Below, in pieces: positions 1-4,845 of a stretch of DNA of 5,913 nucleotides (position 1 is its first letter; every line of letters starts with the position of its first letter). Both the position numbers and the translations under genes were made by a program. Location of the stretch: NCBI GenBank assembly GCA_017652345.1, contig JAGCBE010000288.1, positions 1 through 5,913 on the forward strand, given 5' to 3'. The DNA is from Methanobrevibacter sp. (lineage in GTDB: Archaea > Methanobacteriota > Methanobacteria > Methanobacteriales > Methanobacteriaceae). The notes under the pieces are model-generated. The model was not told the origin of the DNA. It saw only the letters and a program-made list of their open reading frames with translations, and ran no database searches.

Positions 1-41
1 GGTGTAGTCATCTTTCTAATAATAGAATAAAAGGCCATTAG
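1..41 (+). other. Probable 3' end of an upstream gene, frame unresolved
   Basis: Two forward frames are open from the left edge: one reaches TAA at 28-30 (nine residues, hydrophobic, ending IIE), the other reaches TAG at 39-41 (twelve residues, ending NNRIKGH). The second composition is more like the other proteins here, but so few residues cannot decide. The third frame is closed at 5-7. The rest of the gap up to 99 holds only the hairpin at 59-78 and the TATAAT at 86-91. Confidence 0.35.
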
Positions 42-58
42 AATTGTCCACAGGTTAC

Positions 59-80
59 GAGGTAGGTATGGCTACCTTTT
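59..80 (+). terminator. Terminator-like hairpin with short T tract
   Basis: AGGTAG (60-65) pairs with CTACCT (72-77) around a six-base loop, extended by a G-U pair (59/78), and is followed by TTTTATAT. This fits a weak intrinsic terminator for the gene entering from the left. The stem is short and the T run is only four bases, so a leader hairpin for the gene at 100 is also possible. Confidence 0.4.
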
Positions 81-85
81 ATATG

Positions 86-91
86 TATAAT
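86..91 (+). promoter_or_regulatory. TATAAT box upstream of the 100 start
   Basis: TATAAT ends 8 nt before the ATG at 100. As a -10 box it would put the transcript start almost at the start codon. No convincing -35 hexamer lies about 17 nt further upstream. Five other starts in this window share the arrangement. Confidence 0.35.
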
Positions 92-99
92 ATATACTA

Positions 100-474
100 A
101 TGAAATATAAAAATACTTTTAAATGTTTTCGTATTCCACTTAATAATAGATTAATTAGAAAGATAAGGAATACTATTAGAGATAAGATAAAGAAGGATAA
201 CATATCTAAGAGAGATAACTATGAACTAATAGTATTATATAATTATTTAAATAGAATGTGGAAACATCCTAATAGTGGTAGGTTTCAATATAAGAAATGC
301 AATCCGTTATTTAATAAGAAACCAAGACATAGATATCTATATGTAAATTGATATTGATATGCTACATCATCAAACAAGTGAGTTAGTGTATGGAATGATT
401 GAAGTAAAATGAATATAGATATGTTAATCAATTGGATACTACTAAAAAAGTGTAGCGTTAATATTCCATTTTAA
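100..474 (+). CDS. Unknown basic protein, 124 aa (UGA read as Gly)
   Basis: I do not recognise this protein. The first 80 residues are rich in Lys, Arg, Asn and aromatic residues and look helical near residues 15-55, which would suit nucleic-acid binding, but no motif proves it. Under the standard code it would stop at 349-351. With UGA as Gly it continues for 41 more residues through four TGA codons (349, 355, 379, 400) to TAA at 472-474, giving a Gly/aromatic stretch (VNGYGYATS) and a hydrophobic C-terminal helix (around residues 105-116). The ATG at 100 is the first possible start, because an in-frame TAA lies at 88-90. There is no Shine-Dalgarno sequence. The next gene starts 18 nt downstream in the same frame. 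Extension beyond 351 rests on the code assignment, which other genes here support strongly. Confidence 0.75.
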
Positions 475-492
475 TTAATATATTATATTATA

Positions 493-1173
493 ATGCTCTT
501 TAGAGAGGAAAGAATTTATAAAACTTGAGACCTGTTCTATAAACAATGACAGATATTCAAGTGACATCTTCGTAAGACTATAATAGATTGACGAAGAGAG
601 TTTGCTAAGACTTACTTTTATAAGTATAGTCATCCAGCTAAAAGTCCTAAGCGTACATTCAAAGATGATTATAATGCGTTCAAAGAACGTCGAGGATTTC
701 AGGATATATATGTTCGCATTTCAGGATTATACGATAGAGAAACTAATATGTGAGAGTTTCAAGTTATTATACCAGTCTATCAATTAGAAGACTGAAAGAT
801 TAAAACTATATATAATGAAACTAGATGACGATATCCATTATGAATATTAGAATGTACACCAGTAGAACATTTACCACGAGAGGAATGAAGCACAATAGAA
901 CCAGGCGAAAGTTATAAAGATAGTATAGATAAATACTGACGAGATGCAGATATGTTTGTAGCATTAAGTTGACAACACGCAGAGAGAAAACTTAATCTTA
1001 ATAGTAATGAAGATAGCTCTGAAAGAAATAAGAATGCAAATATAACTTGAGCTTGATTTCCAATAGTAAATGATTATAATCGATGATATAAATATATTAA
1101 TTGAAAGTTATATGAGATGACAGAAAAAGATATGACGCCAGAGGAACACCTAACTGAGGCGTTAAATAGTTAG
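493..1173 (+). CDS. Unknown protein, 226 aa, very rich in UGA-Gly codons
   Basis: No family is recognised. The frame is continuously open from the ATG at 493 to TAG at 1171-1173 only if TGA is sense: it has 15 TGA codons against three GGN codons. With TGA as Gly, glycines fall at plausible turns, for example ISGLYDRETNMGEF and YQLEDGKIKTIY, the latter looking like a beta hairpin. The N-terminal 60 residues are basic and probably helical, residues around 70-130 look beta-rich, and an acidic/Asn-rich polar stretch (about 170-185) precedes a short Gly-containing segment. There are no visible metal sites, signal peptide or membrane segments. The in-frame TAA at 472-474, the stop of the previous gene, limits the start; the leader is a pure AT tract without a Shine-Dalgarno sequence. 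The pair 100/493 is probably co-transcribed. Confidence 0.8.
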
Positions 1174-1194
1174 CCCCTTTCATTTCCTACATAT

Positions 1195-1229
1195 ATGGAC
1201 CAGGACGGTAAGTCCATTTAAAAACTGTC
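1195..1229 (+). ncRNA. Candidate H-type pseudoknot in the leader of the 1257 gene
   Basis: Stem 1 pairs ATGGAC (1195-1200) with GTCCAT (1212-1217). The loop contains GACGGT (1204-1209), which can pair with ACTGTC (1224-1229) with one G-U pair, forming stem 2. The connecting loops are three bases (1201-1203), two bases (1210-1211) and six A/T bases (1218-1223). This is the geometry of a classical H-type pseudoknot, as used by preQ1-type riboswitches and by some phage mRNAs for translational autoregulation. It ends 27 nt before the ATG at 1257. No known riboswitch consensus was matched. The short stems could arise by chance. Confidence 0.4.
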
Positions 1230-1256
1230 GGCTTTATATTATTATTCTTTATTAGA

Positions 1257-1817
1257 ATGACTGAGTATGTAGTACGAAATGTCACTTGACTTACTAAGTT
1301 CAAGAAAGGTGAACACGTTTTAACTGACTGAGTTAAAGACAGTAACTGAGAGGTTAAAGTTTACAAATGTAATTGTGACTGAGAGCCACTAGTTAATGCC
1401 AACTGAAACAAAGTTAGTTATTCATTAGCTTTTAGTAGATTAAGACCAACAGATGTGGAGAACCAATACTTCACAGCAGGTACAATCGAGCAAAGGATAA
1501 TGAATAAAACTTTCACTGATGACGAGCTTGATAAGGCAGCAGACTTTGCAAAAGTTGTTACAGATTTCTCAGACTTAACTAATAAATTAAAAGTTAAGTT
1601 AGGTAAAATCTCAAACAACTTATTAGCTAAAGTTAATGACTTAACTGTAAGTGCAGATGCATATGATGCAGATGCATTTAAGAAAGCGATGTCTGATATG
1701 AAAGCATTGGCTGATTTCTTAAAAGATAAACCAATGACAGACATTAAAGGATTGTATACTAAACTTATTGGTGATGAGCCAGAGGATAAGTACGACCCAA
1801 AGACTGTATTAGATTAG
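1257..1817 (+). CDS. Unknown two-part protein, 186 aa (SH3-like start, helical C-terminus)
   Basis: No family is recognised. Residues 1-65 look beta-rich: a KFKKGEHV stretch (14-21), typical of the first strand of small SH3/KOW-like barrels, then KVYKCNCDG, which contains a Cys-x-Cys. Residues 75-175 are charged and helical (e.g. TFTDDELDKAADFAK), with a DAYDADAF stretch near the middle, and the C-terminus is acidic. The five TGA codons are all in the first 52 codons; the rest could be misread as a separate gene from GTG at 1455, but the frame is continuous. The ATG at 1257 is chosen because TAA at 1209-1211 closes the frame upstream. It has its own leader (possible pseudoknot) and is followed by hairpins and a terminator, so it may be a single-gene unit. 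The KFKKG start resembles that of the gene at 2150. Confidence 0.82.
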
Positions 1818-1821
1818 TATA

Positions 1822-1840
1822 AGGGGGACTAGTTCCCCCT
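1822..1840 (+). other. GC-rich hairpin just after the 1257 gene
   Basis: AGGGGGA (1822-1828) pairs perfectly with TTCCCCCT (1834-1840, inner T) around a five-base loop, starting 5 nt after the TAG at 1815-1817. No T run follows (the next bases are GTCATCATAC), so it does not look like a normal intrinsic terminator. It may protect the mRNA 3' end, be the first stem of a structured RNA running to 2136, or serve as a T-tail-less terminator. Confidence 0.5.
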
Positions 1841-2081
1841 GTCATCATACACTTATCCCTAAAGGTTAAGAGTATGAACGTTTCACCTATCTGATAAGCT
1901 CTGAGTAATCGGACAGTAGTCAATACGAATGTTCGGAGTTACATTAATTCGCAGGCAATGTAGTGAATTACATTGTACATTATTATGAAGTACATCCGGA
2001 GGTATTAGTAATAGAATACAAGTGTAGCTGTGAGCAGGAGTGGAGACACATTCGTTAATTGTAGTAGTGATTTTGTTTTAG
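1841..2081 (+). other. Non-coding interval with nested hairpins; candidate structured RNA
   Basis: No ATG-started frame longer than a few codons exists here even with UGA as sense. I see a nested stem, 1875-1883 with 1927-1935 (nine pairs, three of them G-U), enclosing 1890-1895 with 1908-1913. A hairpin AATGTA (1957-1962)/TACATT (1969-1974) competes with an upstream TACATT at 1940-1945. Another hairpin is TGTAC (1974-1978)/GTACA (1990-1994). No tRNA T-loop signature, tmRNA start or RNase P core was recognised. With the hairpin at 1822 and the terminator at 2082 it could be a roughly 300-nt small RNA or a regulatory leader of the 2150 gene. Pairings were found by eye. Confidence 0.35.
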
Positions 2082-2136
2082 CCTAACCTATTCCCAGGGC
2101 CCCAAGCCCTGGGGTTATGGGAGGTTTTTATTTATT
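2082..2136 (+). terminator. Strong intrinsic terminator
   Basis: CCCAGGGC (2093-2100) pairs perfectly with GCCCTGGG (2106-2113) around the loop CCCAA. The outer flanks can extend the stem (CCT at 2082-2084 with AGG at 2122-2124, CCTAT at 2087-2091 with ATGGG at 2117-2121, with an AA bulge and a small internal loop). TTTTTATTTATT follows at 2125-2136. The high GC content in an AT-rich window marks it as functional. Its T tract ends only 13 nt before the ATG at 2150. Confidence 0.8.
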
Positions 2137-2149
2137 AGACAAAAGTATT

Positions 2150-2644
2150 ATGGCTAAGTTTAAGAAAGGAGATATAGTCACAACATTAAAAGACAATGAG
2201 GAAACTATGGAATGAAAATGTCTTTGAGCTGAAGCTGTTGTTGACTTCCAAGACTGAGAAAGTGTATACATCAGTGAGTGGTGAAAGAACTTAAACAATC
2301 CAATCAGGTATATAGTACCTGCTAACATACTTTATATAAAGGATAAAGGTAAAATAACAATTACCATAGACGAGATTAATGCATTGATGTCTAGTGCGTT
2401 ACATATACAGAACGCAGACTTCAATAAAGAACCTAGTCTAGACGATATGAAAGTATGAGATACGTTCTATAATGATAACAATAAGTATACATATGTATGA
2501 GAACTTGATTGACAAATAGTTTGGGATAGAGAATGATACTTTTGTGTAATAGATGAAAGTGATATTCAAAAACTATTTCGAACTCAAGATAGTGTATGTA
2601 AACAATTATTTAATCTAAGTAAAGACCAAGTAAATATTATTTAG
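2150..2644 (+). CDS. Unknown protein, 164 aa, SH3/KOW-like N-terminus
   Basis: No family is assigned. The protein opens KFKKGDIV (residues 3-10), a common first strand of SH3-like or KOW-type barrels, and residues 1-65 are rich in alternating beta pattern. A linker helix (about 72-85) leads to a second beta-rich part around residues 100-140, with Gly-containing turns (KVGDTFYND, YVGELDGQIVWDREGYF). Eight TGA codons are in frame; one lies directly after TGG (EWGK), showing that the two codons are used differently. The stop is TAG at 2642-2644. An in-frame ATG at 2117 would add 11 residues (ending DKSI) but lies inside the terminator hairpin, so 2150 is preferred. No Shine-Dalgarno sequence sits at the usual distance; GGGAGG at 2119-2124 is 25 nt away. 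The next gene follows after 18 nt in the same frame. Confidence 0.8.
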
Positions 2645-2646
2645 CT

Positions 2647-2652
2647 TATAAT
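2647..2652 (+). promoter_or_regulatory. TATAAT box upstream of the 2663 start
   Basis: The stretch TTATAATTATTATC sits between the TAG at 2644 and the ATG at 2663, with TATAAT ending 10 nt before the ATG. It closely resembles the gap before the 4646 gene (TTATAATTATTTATTATC), which argues for a shared element and not mere AT richness. Whether it acts in transcription or translation cannot be told from sequence. Confidence 0.4.
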
Positions 2653-2662
2653 TATTATCGCA

Positions 2663-4042
2663 ATGAAATGTCCAGGTTGTTGAGAAGATAAAGAACTTAT
2701 CAATGTTAAACATTCAGGTAACTTTGATATGGTTTATTGTAAAGAATGTCTCAATAATAAATTAGCTAAAGGAGAACTTGCATACTTCAGATGAGAATAC
2801 TATGAAAGAAGTCATCCAGATGTTCGTCTATGTAGTGGTTGTAATACACCTATACATAAAGAGTTTGCATTACATAGTGATTGATATTGTATGAGATGTG
2901 TTATGAGATATAGAAGTTGATTATGTTATTGTCCAACGTGTTGAGTGTATCATAGGGATTGAATATGTAATGCATCATTAGCAGATGATACACCATCTGC
3001 TGATGGTAGATTAAACTTCGTAGTTAGGAACGATAGTAAAAGTTGGAACCCAAGAGGTGAAGCTGTAGATAATACTTCATATGTAAATAGTATTTGACAG
3101 TTCCAAACTGAAAGAGAAACTCCAACAAAAATAAAAGAATTATTAACTGAGTTCTATCATCACAACAAAACGTTTAATCATTATTATACACGAGAACCTA
3201 TAAAGATAGAAGGTACGGTTAGATATAATAATGTACAGATATTATCAAACATTCAGAAGTTGTTAGATAGAGTTAGAAGAGAACATAATATTGAGACTAC
3301 TATTCGAAAGTGAGAAAAGATTAGTAGGTTTCATAATTATTATCTACAATGAATGGATGAGAATTGATTAGTTAAATGGAAATATATAGATACGATGTGA
3401 AATATAAGAGAGAGAAGCGAAAGTATTAATAAGTTTTATGATGATTGTAAAGTAGAAAAGACTAATGAACAAATGACTTGAGAGTTTAAGTATGTATTAA
3501 GCAGTGACTTAGAACATAAAGTAAAAGCATTTAACTTAAACGAGAAAGTTCATAGTTGTCAGAAGAGTAACAATAGTGATAGCTATGCACGTTGAGCATA
3601 CGATGCAATAACTAATTGATGTAACTGTCCTATATTATTATATACTAAGAATGGTACAGAACCATTTGCTAGGATAACAACTCGTATTATGTACGATAAA
3701 GAAGGACAAGAATATATATTAATAGATAGATTGTATCATAGCTGACAGTTCAGTGACGCAGCAATGAGAGGGGAAGTATATAAATCTATAGTCACTGACT
3801 TGAAAGCTCAATGATATAAAGTTATTGCAAGTAATTATAGTGCTCACGACGATAGTACTTATTCATACTTAGCTTCTCTATGAATGAAGAGTGATACTGT
3901 TGTAACAGATTTATGTCAACCATTAAGACGTTTGATAAGTAACTGTGGTTATTATTGTGATGGTTGAACAGTAGTTCGTAAGTGAGAGATAGATTGATTA
4001 GTTCGAGCTACAGATTATTTAGATAAAGCATACTTATTATAA
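2663..4042 (+). CDS. Unknown 459-aa protein with multiple zinc knuckles and a possible acyltransferase-like C-terminus
   Basis: Several zinc-binding modules fill the first 105 residues: CPGC (3-6) with CKEC (26-29), CSGC (57-60) with CMRC (76-79), and CPTC (90-93) with further Cys/His at 88, 97 and 102. Two knuckles are CPxC followed by TGA, giving the classic CPxCG when UGA is Gly. Residues about 150-310 look helical and charged. Residues 318-415 form a second recognisable unit starting GCNCPILLY and containing YILIDRLYHSG (351-361), a helix, then GYKVIASNY (384-392) and YLASLGMK (402-409). The order of strands and helix and the terminal 'YLxSLGM' recall a GNAT acyltransferase, but the acetyl-CoA P-loop (R/QxxGxG/A) is not seen, so this is a weak guess. 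There are 20 TGA against 12 GGN codons. TAA at 4040-4042 overlaps the next ATG by one base, implying coupled translation. A DNA/RNA- or protein-binding role is likely; the activity is unknown. Confidence 0.85.
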
Positions 4043-4206
4043 TGGCTCTCGACCGTGAAGATTTATTAAATGATATAATATATACTCGTATAGATTTAGC
4101 TATATGTTTATTAACAGTAGATAGTGAATATCTTGATGACCTGGATATTGATATGGTTAGAGGATATATAAGAGAAGCTATAGATAAATTAGAATTACTT
4201 TTATAA
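4042..4206 (+). CDS. Small acidic helical protein, 54 aa
   Basis: First of four consecutive tiny genes. It starts inside the stop codon of the 459-aa gene (TAATG), so translation is probably coupled to it. The sequence predicts two helices: residues about 4-26 (containing RIDLAICLL) and about 38-54 (ending IDKLELLL), joined by an acidic loop (DSEYLDDLDID). It is strongly acidic, with no Gly except one GGA and no TGA. The helix-loop-helix plan and the Leu-rich end match the genes at 4448 and 4646, suggesting distant paralogues. Function is unknown; an adaptor, inhibitor or regulator would suit the size, but nothing shows it. Confidence 0.7.
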   Translation: MALDREDLLNDIIYTRIDLAICLLTVDSEYLDDLDIDMVRGYIREAIDKLELLL

Positions 4207-4207
4207 T
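4202..4207 (+). promoter_or_regulatory. TATAAT box upstream of the 4219 start
   Basis: TATAAT overlaps the TAA stop (4204-4206) of the 54-aa gene and ends 11 nt before the next ATG. The preceding bases (ACTTTTATAATTAT) are nearly identical to those at 4621-4634 before the 4646 gene, so a Leu-Leu/Leu-stop protein end and this box are encoded together. Confidence 0.4.
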
Positions 4208-4218
4208 TATATATTACA

Positions 4219-4446
4219 ATGTATCGTAGTCATTATAAAGACAGGGCTAGAGTAATATATTTTGCTAGAGGCAGAACTAGAGACGCAAGATATTATCTTA
4301 GTCAAGCTAAAAACCATCATAATAATATGGTAAATGTAACTCCTGGTGGCGATGCATATCTAGAATTTGCTAGGCTTCAAATGAAGTATGAAACATATCT
4401 AATAAACTGCATCCAAGAAACAATTAGTTTATTAAAAGATTATTAA
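4219..4446 (+). CDS. Small basic helical protein, 75 aa
   Basis: Second of the tiny-gene block. Residues about 5-38 form a basic, Arg/Tyr-rich helix (e.g. RGRTRDARYYLSQAK). A PGG turn follows at about residues 42-44, and a second long helix (about 46-75) ends ETISLLKDY. It is much more basic in its first half than its neighbours, which could indicate nucleic-acid contact, but no motif identifies it. Glycines use GGC/GGT and no TGA occurs. TAA at 4444-4446 is followed by the next ATG after a single base, implying coupled translation. There is no Shine-Dalgarno sequence. It shares the helix-turn-helix-hairpin plan of the other three small proteins, but sequence similarity to them is weak. Confidence 0.75.
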   Translation: MYRSHYKDRARVIYFARGRTRDARYYLSQAKNHHNNMVNVTPGGDAYLEFARLQMKYETYLINCIQETISLLKDY

Positions 4447-4447
4447 A

Positions 4448-4630
4448 ATGACAGTTAATAGAAAATATAATATGTATCATCGTATATTACATCGAGCTAT
4501 ATCATATTTGAATGATGCGCTTATATGTTTTAGATGTAATCCAGAAAATAGACAATACGTAAACTTCCGTATTGAATGGACAAAGGAAGAAATAGATATA
4601 GCTATGAGACATCTAACTAAACTTTTATAA
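4448..4630 (+). CDS. Small helical protein, 60 aa
   Basis: Third of the tiny-gene block, one base after the previous stop and without its own AT box, so it probably depends on translation of the 4219 gene. Helix 1 covers residues about 5-30 (HRAISYLNDALICF), then a loop with CNPEN and aromatic residues, then helix 2 (TKEEIDIAMRHLTKLL) to the C-terminus. The ALICF segment and the Leu-rich terminus resemble AICLL and LELLL in the 4042 protein, consistent with duplication and divergence. It contains no glycine. Two Cys (27 and 30) form a CxxC whose metal binding is possible but unsupported by a partner pair. Confidence 0.75.
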   Translation: MTVNRKYNMYHRILHRAISYLNDALICFRCNPENRQYVNFRIEWTKEEIDIAMRHLTKLL

Positions 4631-4631
4631 T
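4626..4631 (+). promoter_or_regulatory. TATAAT box upstream of the 4646 start
   Basis: TATAAT spans the TAA stop of the 60-aa gene and ends 14 nt before the ATG at 4646, in the same ACTTTTATAATTAT context as at 4198-4210. This is the longest spacing of the set, which would give a leader of a few nucleotides if it is a -10 box. Confidence 0.4.
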
Positions 4632-4645
4632 TATTTATTATCAGT

Positions 4646-4825
4646 ATGAATAACAGAGTAAAGACAATAGAGATTGCTCTAATAGATTTACAACAATGCC
4701 TTAATGTATTAAACTATGGTAAGATATATAAGTTCTTACCTGGCGAACCAATGCCTTATGAAGAAAGATGTGAGTATGTAAAGAAAAAGTTAGAGCAAAT
4801 ACAAGACAATTTAAGAACACTTTAG
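4646..4825 (+). CDS. Small helical protein, 59 aa
   Basis: Fourth of the tiny-gene block. Helix 1 (about residues 2-28, containing IEIALIDLQQCLNVL) is followed by a Pro/Gly loop (LPGEPMP, about 30-36) and helix 2 (about 37-59, YEERCEYVKKKLEQIQDNL). The second helix has a heptad-like pattern that could form a coiled coil. No TGA; both glycines are GGN. The start is the only ATG in the gap after the TAA at 4630, and the stop is TAG. Architecture parallels the 4042 and 4448 proteins. The long reverse-strand frame covering this region is a shadow. Function unknown. Confidence 0.72.
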   Translation: MNNRVKTIEIALIDLQQCLNVLNYGKIYKFLPGEPMPYEERCEYVKKKLEQIQDNLRTL

Positions 4826-4828
4826 TTT

Positions 4829-4834
4829 TATAAT
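4829..4834 (+). promoter_or_regulatory. TATAAT box upstream of the peptidase start
   Basis: TTTTATAATAATCATCATCA fills the gap between TAG 4825 and ATG 4846; TATAAT ends 11 nt before the ATG. Unlike at 4202 and 4626, the box here lies after the stop codon and not across it, so its presence is not forced by coding. Confidence 0.42.
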
Positions 4835-4845
4835 AATCATCATCA

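Noticed and set aside
602..787. 61-codon forward frame
   Set aside because: It is in another frame inside the recoded 226-aa gene and ends with no supporting signal.
1195..1229. Assignment of the pseudoknot to preQ1 or SAM-II riboswitch classes
   Set aside because: Only the topology is similar; the conserved loop bases of those classes were not recognised.
1418..1744. 108-codon open frame on the reverse strand
   Set aside because: Antisense to the helical part of the 186-aa gene; low-complexity Ser/Ala/Leu translation typical of a shadow.
1963..2058. GTG-started 31-codon frame (contains EYKCSCEQEW, a little like VYKCNCDGE in the 186-aa protein)
   Set aside because: No ATG and no upstream element like those of other starts; it overlaps candidate RNA hairpins and the resemblance is too short to trust.
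1841..2081. A tRNA, in particular a suppressor tRNA-Gly(UCA)
   Set aside because: No T-arm signature (GTTCRA with flanking stem) and no cloverleaf could be built in this gap or elsewhere between genes.
2128..2328. 66-codon open frame on the reverse strand
   Set aside because: It would run across the 2150 gene toward its terminator and has no recognisable features.
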